Below, piece by piece: positions 1 through 15,000 of a stretch of DNA of 64,000 nt (its first letter is position 1; each line of letters opens with the position of its first letter). Location: NCBI GenBank assembly GCA_037903475.1, contig JBAJFG010000076.1, positions 682,001-746,000 on the forward strand, given 5' to 3'. Both the position numbers and the translations under genes were made by a program. The notes under the pieces were generated by a model. It searched no databases, was not told the origin of the DNA, and saw nothing but the letters and a program-made list of their open reading frames with translations. The DNA is from Ancylostoma caninum (Eukaryota; Nematoda; Chromadorea; Rhabditida; Ancylostomatidae).

Positions 1-51
1 ATGCATAGAGCCAATCTGGCAAAAACCAGATCAGAGAAGAACCGGACTCAC

Positions 52-3000
52 CTTCAATCCCAGGAGACCAAGGAGGATGTGCATTCGCTGGCAATCCTTC
101 TTCATCTTCACGAACACGATGGTGTTCTCCTGAGTAGATCACGAATTTCCTATCCATACTGTGAAATTCAAGACAAGGGCAAACTCCCCGATTCCCGCAA
201 CAAATACACGTATGACCCACCACTTATTTTATAATTAGCATCATTAGTTTGCTACACCGCAATTGATTTAATAGATTCCAATTCGCTCAGGACGAAGGAA
301 AAGCGAACAGTAACCAAAAAAAAAAGGACCGACAGAAATGGTGGTGCTAGCTCATCTCTGTCCCCGGGATTCAAGAAGAGCGGTTTGTGCGCATAAGAAG
401 TGATGAGAAGTTTTTCCTTGTGTGGCAACGATAGGAAATAGATAGGAAATAGGATCGCTGACCTGGAGCCATTGAAATTGGGTCAGCCATTCATCTAAGT
501 GTTACAGCAATATGGTTAACTGTAAACGTAATTACTACAGGGTGCGGAAAAGGTATTGATAGTGAAATCAATCTCTACAACAACGCATTAGATATATGTA
601 GTTACTGCAATATTTTTTATTAAGTAAGATTAATAACTAAGTAACAATTGACATTCAATCATTCATCCTTTTGTCTTGATACACTTACGGAGGTGGCGCA
701 GGAAGGCATCCACGGTGCGCCGCAGGTAGTCTGCATCAAGATTCTTCCATTGACGGGCAAAAATGCCTTTTGAAGAAGTGATATTCTTGTGAGGAGTTTT
801 AATATCAAGTCCTGCTTCTTCCCATACTGGGAGATCAAGAGAATCGGTACTAAATATTTGGTGGCCGTTCTTGAGAAGAAATGAAATCGCGAACATTTGG
901 ATGGCGTCACTGTTGCGTCTTGCGAACCATATGGGGTGGGGTTGAATCTTATTGGAACACGTATGGATTACTTCCAAAATGAGAATTTAGCCATGAAAAG
1001 ACACAAATAAATTGTTCTTCGCCGTTCAAAGGCGCACAAAAACATTAAGGAAACAATTATCAATACTTTTTCCGCACCCTGTATACTTGAGGACCGAATG
1101 AAAATCGGGAGCTTTACTTCAATTGAAATTTAGCAACTGATTCGAGCATTCGAATAACTGAGAAAAAGAGCCCTACAGCCGTTCCTATAATTCTTCAAGA
1201 AATGTGTATTATAAATATAAATAGATAAATAAATAGATAAAAATTTTGCGTATTTTTACTCTCTTGTTCGAGCAGGCCAACTTTCGACTTATTCGAGGTC
1301 GAGTATTCACGTTCTTGCATACCTAAAGAGTTACTCAGACCTATCTCCAGTGGTTACACGCTTGATCTAGGAGTTCAAAGGAAGCTGGAAGGAAAATCGA
1401 GCACAACTAACATCATTCTACCAGGTGAAATGCCAATACTTTCCTATTTGAAGCAATCATAGCACTGCTTGTAGCTTATCTTACACTAGTTTACCTTACA
1501 CCTAGTGACACCTAGTGAGTAACTCGACTGAAGTTAACCCCATTTACGTGATCGAGACCCAGAACTGAATAGCCCTGAATGTAGTCACCTGGAATGTTCG
1601 CGTAACGAGTGCAGCAATAATGGCTTCGCGATCGCCTTCACGTCCTGCACGTATACGAATAAATTCTTGCCTGGAAACACCTTCGTCTATCTTTCAATAA
1701 TCCTTCCGTAGTTAATAATGCAAGCCCAAGACCTCACCTAAGTTTCAATGCTGTTTCTGTGTTTTCATTTATAAATATCTTTACAGGTTTCTTCAGAGAC
1801 ATCGATGCCAACTCGTCAATCTACAAGAACCAGTTGTTGGAGGAGACCGAGTGTAAAAGTTTTCGTCACTTTACTTTCGAAGAAGTACTCGCCGAACGAG
1901 TGGCGAAAGTCTCACCTGGTCCGTCATCGTCGCAGAAAACAACAATGTCTGTCGATTTGGCGCGCACAACCGGATTAGTTCGTTCATCTGGTCCTTGAAC
2001 GCCTCTTCAAGCATTCTATCCGCTTCGTCCAAAACCAAGACCTAGATAGAAATGAGGAAATGAACAGGAAAAAACCGCGCAGCCATCAAGCTTAAGAGCT
2101 TTCGTGGGAAACGGCAGGAAAACCGGGCGAGGGCGAACACTCTTCCGCTAAATGTACTAATAAGTGTTTCCGCACCATAACGCATTCAACGAAAAATTGG
2201 GCACGGATCCTATTTTTCTGCCCTCAAATCTGACAGAGAATTTTTTTTCTTGAAACAGCTTAATAGATAGGGGGAGGTTTTTGACATGTTGTACACGAGT
2301 GTTATGCCCATTTTGCGCTGTAGTTAATTTTTGCAGTGTATTTAGCTGTATTCCGTAGAACTTTGAGAAAGTTAGCAGTATCGATTACATTACGAAATAA
2401 TGCTGATCACTATAAACAGCATACAAGATAACCACTCCACAAAGCTGTAAGAGCTGCTAGACACGATGTCTATCGTGAGAATTAATTTCCTGAGATTCCA
2501 AGATAGAAACTTTGAGAAATGGGAAAATAGCAAGGATTTGTCTCATCAAATTTGATCATTACAGTCCGAAATCACAAAACTTTTAGTATTTCAGGAACAA
2601 TGTTTCCAAATTCACCTCGATTGAATTGAGAGAAAAGGACGGCGAGTTATGCAGGTGATCAATAAGCCTTCCTGGGGTGGCAACGACAACATCTGGACTA
2701 GATCGTAGAGCAGCTTCTTGTGTTTTCAAGTCCAAGCCTCCTGAAAATAACAAAATCTGAGAGAGAAAAGGTATGGATCACTTCCGCCCTTAACCTTAAT
2801 CAAAAATATCGCAGAAAAAGAAAGTAGGCAATGAAGAAGTCACAAGACCCTAACATTTCGTCTATTCTTCGACGAATTCATGAAACTGATCTAGTACAAC
2901 GAAAACTCTACTGGAGAAAAAAATTGAAGAGATGTTGAAATCAACCCGTGCGGAGTAAGAAATGGGCACAAAAAACGTCCGCTGCTGCTTAAAAACGCGC

Positions 3001-6000
3001 AGGCTTTGAAGAGATTCAAAGACAGGATATAAGAATTCGAACCTATACGAATTCAGCCAACTATAGATAACTAAACCCCAATTAACCCTAAATGAAATAA
3101 GGCTTTAGCATCACGCAAGCCAATAGCGACGAGGAACAAGAGCGGCCCTCATGTGAGCCGCTCGCGCACATCACTGAGGGTCAAAAAAGTCCTACGCTCC
3201 GATCGGGCGTCAACTGAACAGGGAAACCTGTATAGGCCGGAGGACACAGTCGGCGAGACGAAAGTGAAAATAGGCCGCAGCTGGGCGTGGCGAGCACGTC
3301 TTGCGTTGCTTGCGTCGGCCGCAACCAGTCGTACTTTGGCTCATCCTGGATATCTATCACCTACGCTCCAAACACAGATAGCTTATTCCTCTGCTAGCCT
3401 TATTCCATTACTGTGAGAGTGTTCTACGCTACACACGATGTCGCTCGAGAAACAGCAACGAGTTATGCTCGTGCTGTGCCTGATTTTCGGGCTATGGCAC
3501 ATGGGCACTCAGTGGACGACCACCTTACTGTCGTTCCTGCAGTGGGACACCGTTGAAGTAATGACCATCGTGGATCTAGGCTATATTCAAGCTTTTGGCA
3601 GTGTGTGCAACGCCATCGGAGCGCTGGCTTTTGGACAGGTTCATTTCATTACAAGTTGACCTCGCCTCTTCCCTTTCCCTAAAACTCATTCTCACGTGAA
3701 TTCTCAGCCCTTAGCGACCTGTTTCAGATGGCTGACGCTGCTGGTCCTAAAACGATGTTTATGTTGTCCTGCATATTCACCGCTATTTATTACTCTGGAA
3801 TTTCTCTTGCTAGCTCCTGGTATGGATTCTTCTTCCTTCAGGTTTGCAGCCAGGAATATTGCCTAAGCAGGACCAAAGTTTTCCAAAATGAATTTTCTTA
3901 AGCTCTTACGCTTCGGGTACCAATTAGATGGAACCACGGAGATGTACTTAGCAACAGTTACCACAGAACGAGAGAGGACGGGAGCTCTTATGAAGCTCAC
4001 ATTCCCTCAGGTAAGAAAATTGCAAAGAATGTTGCGCGTCGCACTGAAATTGTTCCTTAACTCTCATCAATATCAATCCATGACAGAAAAAAAGCTAATC
4101 AATGACGACTCCGCAAGGATTCTTGGAATGAATAGATTTTACATCACCAAAATTTTGCCTTACTGAACACTAGCGCTTTCGTGAACTTAGATTGAGAATC
4201 TCTGGAAGATATAGCAAGGATGAGGCTGCTTAGACAAAGGCAAGCAAAGCAAGTTGTCTAGCAAGTCTTCCTGATTGAAAGCAGCGCGATCAGAACTAAG
4301 GGATACGTGAGCAGCTGCCGCATCCCGAATTGCTTCTACGCATGCAGGAACCACATCAAGTTTTTCATTGTCCACTGGAACGATGACGCAATAGGAAGCC
4401 CACCATGGTACCCTTACATTGAGAGGGTGAGATTGAGGGGAATACTGAGTTGCTACCAGTACAAATTTGAGAACACAGTCACGCGAACGCACTCAGACTC
4501 CGCTATGTCAACAATCGAGTCAATCGCACGATTTCAGGCGATCGCCATGTTCTTCGGGCCGATCATCGGCTCGAAGATCGCTGCCTACACCTCGCTCCGA
4601 ATCTCGCAGTTCATATGCGGAGCCGCGTTGCTGTTCACGCTGATGCCAGTGCTCATCTTCCTCCTACCAACCACTCACGGCATTCCTCGTCTGGCTACTG
4701 CCCGACTACGTCCTCAGGACTATTGGCCGATGATAACTAAGAACACGGCTCTAAAGGAAGGACTTATCCTTCGCGCCTTGATAGTGTCGTCTTATGTGTG
4801 TTTCGAGATGATCTCCAGAAACTTCCTTCTACGTTCCTATATGAAGGACACAAACGACTCTGCTATTGTGCTGCTGACCATGGCCGCTTCTCTGCTCGGA
4901 GTGCAGTTCGTCATCCTGCCGATCCTACAGAGAAGGGCCAGTCCACGCACTCTGCTGCAGATTGCCATGACCGGTCTGATCCTCTGCTACTTCGCCGTCT
5001 CCTTCACCAGTACTTTTGAACAGCTTCTGGTCATTACTGCTGTTCAGACGGCTGCATATGCTGTCGCCTACGCGGAATCCTGCACACAAATCACTAGGTG
5101 AGTGCATTCATTTGCGATCACATCTACAGAGTAGCCCAAAATTATGGCAAGGGAAGTGACGTCACAAAAAAAGGAATTTCCAATAGATTTCAGACAGTCT
5201 CTTAACAAATTATGTCTATTGAGTAAGTTAGATTTCAAATTGTGCTCCATAAGTGGCGACAAAGCTTCTGGACACTCTTTCTTTCGCTGACAGTGGCGAG
5301 GAAACAGTACCGCTTTTATCTATTTATGAACCGATTCAATATTTTGAACTGATATTTAATCAATGCACAATTCAAGGAAGTCTACGGAGAATCTCTGCCT
5401 CGAAAAGTAATTGGACTAGGTGGTCCAACGAATCTTTATCTATAAAATTCTGAAACCCATTGCCAGCATCAACAGAATCTCCGCGCATCTTTTGCTCTCC
5501 AGCAAACTGTACCAGATCTACCATCTCTTCTAATATTATGATTTGTTTCCAACTTTTTGTGCCGTCCATTCGTTGTGTAAACCAATTTCCTGGATATCAA
5601 CAACCGTTCAAGAAACGTAGCATTCCGAAACATCACTGCGACGAAAATGGGGGATAATATCATGACGAAGGTAATACGCGATCCAAAATTGTTGAATTCT
5701 GATGCAAATATTGAAGTTCTTAAGACTGTTCTAACACACTGACACGGACTATTTTAATACCCAAAATAATCTAAAGATCTAGAAGCTCAAGCGCTAATAC
5801 CACAATTTTGGGTCAGCCTGCAATAGCAGCAACTCCACATTGCCACTTTCGTAGTTTGTCCCCTTCTTCTACCACACTGTAAATTTAATACAAGTTTGGT
5901 GGAATGCCTATCATCCTTCGGTAGTTGATTCATCGGCAGTAGATTCCTATGGGTTCCCATCGTATTTAGCGTTCCAAGGTGAAAAAATAATGACTAGAGC

Positions 6001-9000
6001 AGTTAGTGGCTGAAATTTGATCGGTCTAAGATAGATTCACTGGTCGTTGTTCAGACGTCACCAGATCTCATACTGATTACATTGAAGACGACCTGTCTAA
6101 AACCATGACCACCTTTTTTTTAAAATGGGTCTATGTTGATGTGCACTTATTCACTGTTCCTCCCATCAAGAGATGTCTAAACTAATTTTTCAGCGCTGTC
6201 GAAATCACTGATCTTGGAAAGGCCACAGGACTCGCCTCCACGGTTCAGTGGATCACCCACTTCTTGTTGCCCATATATGCCTCGCACCTCGTCGAGCATT
6301 ACCACTTCACATACGCGTTCTATACCTCCACCCTCCTCTCTATCGTAGGCCTTGTCTATGTTTCGATGTTTGCAAAGAACACCAATAATAGGCTAGGATC
6401 TCTGCTACCCAGTATGACAACAGTAACATATTGAAAAAAAAACAGTATGTAATAAATATTATTTGAAAACTGCCCTCTAAATTTCACTGAACTATCCCTA
6501 GAAAGTTATGTGACTGAGCACACAAAGGTTTCGGAAAAAGTAAGTGACATTAAAGGAACGGAAAAATCCATCGATAATCAATACCCTCTGCTGTCCTTTT
6601 TCCTTCGCGGGCTCGTGCGAAGGCCTAACAACTCCGAAGGAAACCACCTTTGCAGAGAAGAAATCGATTTCGCTCACAACGGTCACTGATTCCAAACGAG
6701 ATGCGCTGGACGCTGCTACATTGCGCGCTGCGACGCCAGGGCCGGTTCGCGAACGGGAAACGTAAGATCGCCCACAAAGCCGTGCAAGGTTCTAGCGCTT
6801 GTACAAGAACTCGCCGAGAATGACCGTCTCCCCGGGCGTATGCGCTGCATTTGCTGTGGCAGCGCAGCCCTGATATACAACGTAACCAAAAAGCTTCACA
6901 AAACAATCGAAAGAGGGAAAAAAAACCTTCCGAGCTGGATATGTTTTCCACTCCCAGTTTTTCCGCTATAACCAGTACTATTGCAAAATGGTTGGGCCCA
7001 GGTGTGTATAACATCTTAGAGGGAATAGGAGGGAGAAGTTGCGAGTAGTTAAAAATGAGATTCCGTCAAGAAAGCCCGTGAAGCTCATGAAAGAGGACAT
7101 GACCAGACGAAATGTCAAAAAATGACTTTTTTTTGAATGATGACAAAATTTTAATGATGAAATATTAGGTTGGCGCGAAATTAACTGCCGAAATGAACAC
7201 TTAAGTTCAGTGTTACAACTCGACTTGGACACAACGTTCTTCATCACTTCAATGCCCGTTATTTCGATAAATCTTTCCCAACAATATAGAGAAAGCGGTA
7301 TGATGCCTCTACAATAAAAACCGAGATCGCAAAAATCTACGAACTTTTGGATAGCGAATTCGGCATGCTCTACAACAGCAAGCTGCTGCTCTCGCAGGTT
7401 TGCGTCTGCAACTCGGAAAAGGTGGTTTTCAGAAAGGGAAGGGTCTGAAGAATGAGGAAAATGAATAAGAACCTCGATTCCTTAGTGCACCGGTTTTTGC
7501 CGATTGAGTTTTCAAGTGGAAGACTTAGAGCTACCCAGGAGCCTAGGAAAACCTGATGCTACTCATCACTGCTAGCCACATCTACAGCAGGTTTTCGGGA
7601 CAGCAACTCAAAATTGCAATACCAGGACTCTGCTGTTCACGATCGACTAGGTTGGAGAAGACTGCAGCTTCATCCACAGCAAATACGCGGTCTAGAAATG
7701 GGTCGTTTTGAAACCATAAATTAAGCTAGAAAAGATGTCACAGCGGGTGAGATGCTGGTCATCAGTCGGACCGCGTAGTGTTCACGTCCGCACCTTTCTT
7801 ACCCTGTTGATTGAAGTCAGATTATATGTGTCGCTATTGAGTTGGTTTAGTGCATGCATAGAGGTCATGCTATTGCGTTGAATTCCGCTGCTATGATGGT
7901 ACTAAATATCGTGTGCAAGAACTTATAGTACCAGTAAGAGTCAGTCACTACACCATGATAATGTTTTTTAAAAAAAAACAGTTCTTCGAATTTATCTATT
8001 TGAAGGGAGTGTACCACCTCGTTCCGCATTTAGAGATATCAACAGATCATTTATCTGCTTGCCACGCTGTTTTCATACATGTTTCCATACATGTTTCCAT
8101 TCCATGTACACCAACTGTCATAGAAATGATGAAAACCCCGATTTCGTTGGGGTCCAATATGGGGAATTCGCGGACCACTTAGGCGGAGCGGTTCATGAGT
8201 GCTATGTGTTAGGTTGGTGCAAAAATAATGCGCGTTTTTCGTTGCTTCATCTTCGGTGCAGAAAACTTCCGGTGTTTCTTATCATCGGTATGAGAAGTTG
8301 CACATGGTTTTGTAGCAAATTTCACGGCCTTTTCAAATATTTCATGCATTTTGAGCGAAGTTTATGTTTTCGGTGAATTTTTAGTTGTGGAACGAAAGGC
8401 GCCAAAACAAGTTTTTTGCCAAACTCACTTCAGCGAGCTGATACTCGACGGCATCACAGCAGGAATCGCTCAGAATACCACCATAGTTTTGGCGAATGGA
8501 CTGTGAGCGAATGCGCTCCGCCGAGCTGCTTCCGGATTTTTTGGCTTGGTGTGCCTTGCTTCGAAAGTAAGGGATGTCGCACAGGTCTTCCTGGGGTTTG
8601 CGACCCCCGTTGATGGCAATAATTGAAGAGCACCCATCCAAAACAACATATTTGGTTTCCCAGATTTCCCAGAACATTGCCGGTAATTGCTGTCAGACCA
8701 TCCCTTCCTGCGGTAAAAATGGGAGGGTGAAAAAGCTCGAAGAGTTGATGTCGCGCATACTGAACGAGTACCAGATTGATCCTCGTTGAGAGGTCTGCTT
8801 CGCGCCTTTGTAGTGGAAGAATTGCGAACAAAGAGTGGTCGCTTAGTAATTAAATATGAAGTATAGACCCTCTTCGACAAAATGAGGTGCCTTGCTCAAC
8901 AGTTGGACGAGGAACGTGCACCGAAACACTCCCAGAAACCGAAGCAACACCAAAGTAAGACCACGGCGACTTTGTGGTGACCTGCTGCAAAAACTGCTCA

Positions 9001-12000
9001 CTGCAGCTCATTCATTCTTCCTAATCTGGTAAGTGCTTTCAAGACGTAAATGAAATAAATTAGAAACTTCACTGTGTGACCCCAGCGTTGCTCAATAAAA
9101 TGGATTCTTCACTCCTACACGGTATCGTCCGGGCACACCCTGCACAACAGATTCTTCACAGGTTCGAGCTACTGAGCTACGAAGCTCGGACTCCTATATC
9201 ATAATCAGTAGGCTTCTCGCTCACCGACTACCACTTCCCTGAGAATGTGGACGACTTCTCCCGGGAGAATTTTCTCGAAGACTTAAGTGATACCAAAACT
9301 GCCCTCCGGAAGTTCGTCGATTCTATAAGGTACTGTCAGAAATGCACGGTATTCGGAGAACGTCTATTTTATTGCTAAAGATTTGCGGATTACAATAGTT
9401 CTAAGCCTTTTAGAAAAGATTGATTTTGAAAGGAGTTATGAGGGTCGGAATCAAAGGCACGAAAACGTATTTTTTTTATTTTTTTTTATTTTTGCACCAA
9501 CCTATTAGCTGCCCGCGTCGGCTGTAGAGTTGCCTGACACGTTTTGACAAGACAGATAAGATAAACGTCTTCACACGTCAGCTCGGTCTGGCAAACTGTT
9601 CCAGATCTCCCCCCGGGAGACGTTTAAAAAATGGGTTCGATGGTCGTTTTGTAATATTTCATGCATACCCTAATCAATCACATGAACGCGGAGACTATAC
9701 TTCGATTTTGATAGCCAAACACCGTTACTATAAGTTACGAGCAATTAAAGTAAAAATGGCTACTTGTTCAGCATAACTATTATAGATCACATCAGAATGA
9801 GAGGCGGAATTGCCTCTCGAATGCCGGCAAAGACAAGAGATAGAAGAGTCATTTTTTTTCTTCTTTTTTTTTTGAGACATTCGTTAACGGAGAGGTTTCA
9901 ATCTAACGTGAAATTAAAAATGACTCATGATTCACGGAAAAAACCCATATGAAATCGAAGAATATTAATATCAAATTCTGGAAGGAAAAAGTATTGGCAT
10001 AGAATAGATGAACGAAAAATAGAAAGATTCGGTAACTGAATTATGTGTGGACATTAATAACCACGATATCCCAGCAAAAAAAACCTGTGTGGGTGACCAC
10101 ACTGTTAAGCACTTCGTAATCATAGTGAAAAAGAATTCCTATCTGAATCATATGTTGTTTGAATACAGCACCACTTTTCATCTTCTCCCTTTCGAAAAAT
10201 GCTTTGGGCAAATGCAACTGATGTCCAATGGCAATCACATCGAGAAAAGAGGAGGATGGACGCGAAAGGAAAAAGTAGGGCTTGAGCTAATAAGGACATC
10301 AGGACAGCCGGAATTTTGAAAATGAAGTTTTTTGCGAGAATTTTAACGATTCATTCTACATAAAAGACAATGTGCAACAGAATACTCATGTTCTGTCAAA
10401 AAAAAAACCCCTGGCTTTAGTGGCAACACATTTCCGAACGCTCTCCATACCAAAACAGCGCAAATTTTTCTACTCTCAACAGCTGGCATTTTTAAGGTTA
10501 TCTGGATAATCTATAGGCCATCCGCTGTGCAAAAAGAATTACTCAGAATTCTATGACTTTGAGAAGACCGAGGGTTGTAGAAATGCAAGTTTTTCAGCAA
10601 CAAGAAACGAGAGAGTACTAGAGGTCTTCTGTACGGGAAAATATCAGAAATGACTGGAATGTGTTAACAGTAGATGCAGGTGAGGAACTCACGATACAAC
10701 CAGTATCAATATAAGCTCGAATAAATTCAGAGAATACATACATTTAGATTGAATCCGAGTATTAAAAGCTTAATAGCTTCAGAAGTAAACAGAAGGGACT
10801 GCAAACAATGGCCATTTATAGCGGGTATCTTTCATTCGGAACATTTCAAGTCTTCAAGTCTTTGTGCTGAGTGATGAACTGACGAATACCCTTAAAAAAA
10901 GGCCGCTTTAAAGGCAGTGTCCCTCCTCCTGCTCAAGCTGTCAGCTAATTCTGCATATCCTCGGTCTGCTGATTCCAGCACTACACATAAAATAACTCAA
11001 AACGGCCTCTACACCAGTTTTTTGAAGGTTTTTTCGGAAGGGGATCTGTAGCAGTTTGTTGAACCTAGTCGACGTTTAAAGCCTCAAGATGTGTTCCCAG
11101 TCGCTGTAGCTGGCAACCAGCACATATGGACCGCTTCGTTCAAGTGTTACGCGAACTCTGCAGTTTCGACCCTACCAAAAAGCGGTGTTTTCGTCACTTT
11201 TATGACTTTATACGTATTATATTTTTGGAATCAGCTTGGCGAAGAAATCACGAATCTGTTGTGTCCAACATGCGAAACGAGGTGGGACACTATCTCTAAG
11301 TAAATGAAGAGATTCCCGGTCAGGTATCGAAAGACTCGCTGATTAATCCAACAATTTACGGGGAAGAGAGCACGGCTAGTACACAAATAAAGAGACAATA
11401 CATAGAAAAGGGAAAAATTGCAATCGGTCTAAATTTGTTAGCATTTTAGTCACCTCTCTTCTTGCCCCGCAACCAGTGAGAAACAAATCGTGAGGCTTTG
11501 CGTAAGAACACAACGGATAAGAAATTATTCGTCCTCGTGCGTGGAAAACGGAAAATTATCGAGGAAGAATGGGTAGGGCGAATAGAATGAGAAAAAGACC
11601 TGAACAATGTTTTGGCCAGAGTGGCATGGATAAAATCCTACGTGCACATATTGATGGCCGAGTTTCGTTGCTGCATACAAATGTTAGGAAATTGCATAAG
11701 TATCTTAACATCGGATGAACGGCCACCCTCACTTACCTACAGTAGAGCAGAAGTAATGGAGCGACAATTTCGAAAGTTACAGCAGTCAGTGCGCCTTCAT
11801 CACTCCATACTTCACTTCGAAAACGAATAGCCCACGATTTCAGCTTTGTGGTAAAAGATATATGGGAACTTACAGGAAGCTCCAAATGTCCGCAGTCAAG
11901 AGGGCGTGGCCACGGCGCGGCTCCTTGATCAGACACAGGCGCTCTCTATGCTGCCTCTGGCTTCTCTGACTCTGCAGCCAACCAGTGGCAGCATGCCGAG

Positions 12001-15000
12001 CGCCTGTGTCTCTGTCTAAAGCCGCGTCGTGGCCACGTCCCTCTTGACTGCGGAAAGATATATGGGAACTTAGATAGATGAAGACAGTTTCAGCTGGATA
12101 GGTGAAAAACTGAAGGGCTCCACACATCTGTGTTCAAGCTAACATCTCAAATCACTTAAAAAAGGAAAAATGGCTGCAAAAGTAGTCTTCTTGCATCCAA
12201 GATGAACCCGTTGACGACCGCACCGATTTTCGCGTGTCTGGCACGTGGGACCAACGCCCCTTTCGAGAGCGCCCGCGCCCGCATGGTTTGAAGCTGTTGC
12301 TCAGTGGAGGACGTCCCCCCTCCCTCCGAAAATGGGTTCGCAAATTTTTAAAATTATTTTGCAGTATACACAAAAATGTTCTATTAGTTTGTTTTTACTT
12401 GTTTATTTTCATTATTATCTTTAATATAATTTTTATTAATTATTTATTATTATAACTAATATTTTATTAATGTTATTTTCCGTCTGGATCCTCAAAACGG
12501 CGGAGACCCCACTTTTTTCCCACGACCCCCCCCCCATTTTCTGCGCCGCCACTGCTGTTACTATAAGAAAATTGGGACAAGAATTTACTTTGCAAAAATA
12601 ATTTAAAATCTATTTCTGGAAGATTACTAGTATCATCGGACCATAAAAAGGGAGAATCTGAGCGGTTCTTATTTCCTTTGAAGCCAAAAGAAGTTCGCAA
12701 AAGGTATTTTCAGGATTATAAGGAAATGTCCTAGGAGTACGCACGTTCGAATGGCTTTACCGTGACGACTAAGGAAGTATGAGATGTAACGAATATGATT
12801 CTGTGAGCAAAATTTGGCTTTTGTACAGATTGTTCCCATCCACAACACAAGAAATTTAACGCTATCTTCCTCGATTTCAAAATCCCATAGTTTTCATGGT
12901 ATCTATTACAATAAAGCAGAAATCTTTCTTGGACCACAAATATCTGAGACATTGTTCAGAAGTGTTGTGCTCGTTTCATACGAAAATACTCCAAAATAGT
13001 TCAGAAATGAGGTCCAGTAGTTGACAACAAAAGCACGGCTCACCGGTGAGCTGCGCGGTCGTCAATGGGTTAACCGCACAAATAAAATAGCGAGCGGAGA
13101 GGACCTAACATTCAAATAGCCTACCTGCACAAAGGCAAACTTCAACTTGACAATAGGTAGATAACTTTCGAAAGACCTGAAACTTCATATTAAGTGACCG
13201 AGCACCGAACCGAACAAACTTGCCAAACCTGAAAAACTTGGATAGCAAGCTCCCTGGTCGGGACGAGCACCAGAATTCGTGTACATGAGCGAGCATTCGG
13301 TCGATATAGGAGCCTTTCCAAAATGGGCAAAACAAAGGCAGCGGTCTTCCCCGTCCCCGTAGCAGCACAGGCACAAATGTCCTTTCCCGCAAGAGCAACT
13401 GGTATGCAAGCAGCTTGGATGGGAGTAGGCTCTGTGTATCCGGCAGCTGCAATTGCCTGGAAAATGGATGCGGGTAGGCGTGCCCCAACAACTTAAATGT
13501 AAGAGATCCGATAGATTTGAAGGACTATGATCGCACCTTAAGCATTGGCCGAGATAAATTCATTTGTTCGAAAGTAATCGTGTCCGAGACATCCATAGCT
13601 TCCTCAAAGAAATCATCTTGTTGTTGTGCGTGCCTCCGACCTGCCTTTTTCTTCTCACGAAGCTTATCTAAAAAAAGATTGCAAATTCAATATTATCAAT
13701 ATTGTAGATGATATGAATGATAATATTATGAATTCTCCATCGCATCGACATTAGCTTCGAATGGAATGAAGTTTCTTACACTTGTACGGCACTATCATAT
13801 GAAGCACTTCACAATACTTCTCTAGAATAATGTTAGCAGAGAAAAAATGAAGTTCCCAGCAGCCATATTCCACTTGAGCAACTATTGCAGGTAAAATTCA
13901 GAAGTAAACTCCAACAGAATACTCACCTCTAGCATCGAGCGCTCCCAGCTGCTCCACATCCTCACCATCACTCATCTCTATTTCTACGTCCTTAGCTGTA
14001 TTTTTCGCTTTGCGTATCGCTGCTATCTTTTCATCAAGAGTTGACTGAGCTTCCTTGCGTAGATACCTCAAGCAAAGTATTGATAACCAATAGGAAGAAG
14101 TAGTAAATGGTTAAACACAAAGAACTTTCAAAGTTTTCAAAGAAATTCAAAGGTTCCATCATGACAGGATTTGGACCAAATTTGTGAGCAAAATTTCTAA
14201 GAGAACGAAGCAAACAAAAGAAATGGTGTTTAACACGTTTACGAGGAAGAATGTGGCAAGTAAAGTGAAACGTCAAACATTCAATGCATTCGTGTCTTCT
14301 CGCAAAGGATTGGAACTTCGGATTATGAAAACAATTGCTAAAACATATAACATACAGTGAAGGAGTATGGATAACCCTCACATAATATTATTATTACTAT
14401 TACCCATGCAAATAATCTTCTCAGGTAAACTGCTACTTTCAGAGTGTGGGGTGATGCGCTCAACGCTTTTTCGAAGGTGAATTTAAGATGGACGACAAAG
14501 AGGTTTCTTGAAACAACAATAAATGGCACATGTGTAACAATAGGAAAATCTCACTTCTTGAGAGCCATTTCGTCACGATCAAGTTTCTCTTCCTGAGTAC
14601 ATTCAAATGAAAAGTCGGCCGAGAATTCGTTGGCAGCACCAGCAACTTTCTTTTTCTTGACCACAGATACTGCCTGAATAATCAGTTGTTCTTTTTCAAG
14701 AATCATATTGCAAAACGATGACCCCGTTCAAGAAGGATTACTATGGCAATAAATTCGCTAAACTACACCCTCCAATAGATGACAGTTTTCTTGCAACTAA
14801 AGATACCCTTATATCTTATTAAAAACTCAAGCACTAGCGCAAAGTGGTTTATATGATCACACCACTCTTAACTCAACCACATTGTTAGCTTTCATGAACA
14901 GAAGAAGAATATATGTCTTCCGTAACCTCAATGTCCTCCATGTCATCTTCGGCTCCACTTTCGTCAGCTTCAAAGTCTTCATCGCTGTCGATGGCCGCTG

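Noticed and set aside
6625..7014. 129-codon minus-strand frame after the transporter
   Set aside because: Composition looks like translated repeat DNA; no motif or neighbour supports a gene.
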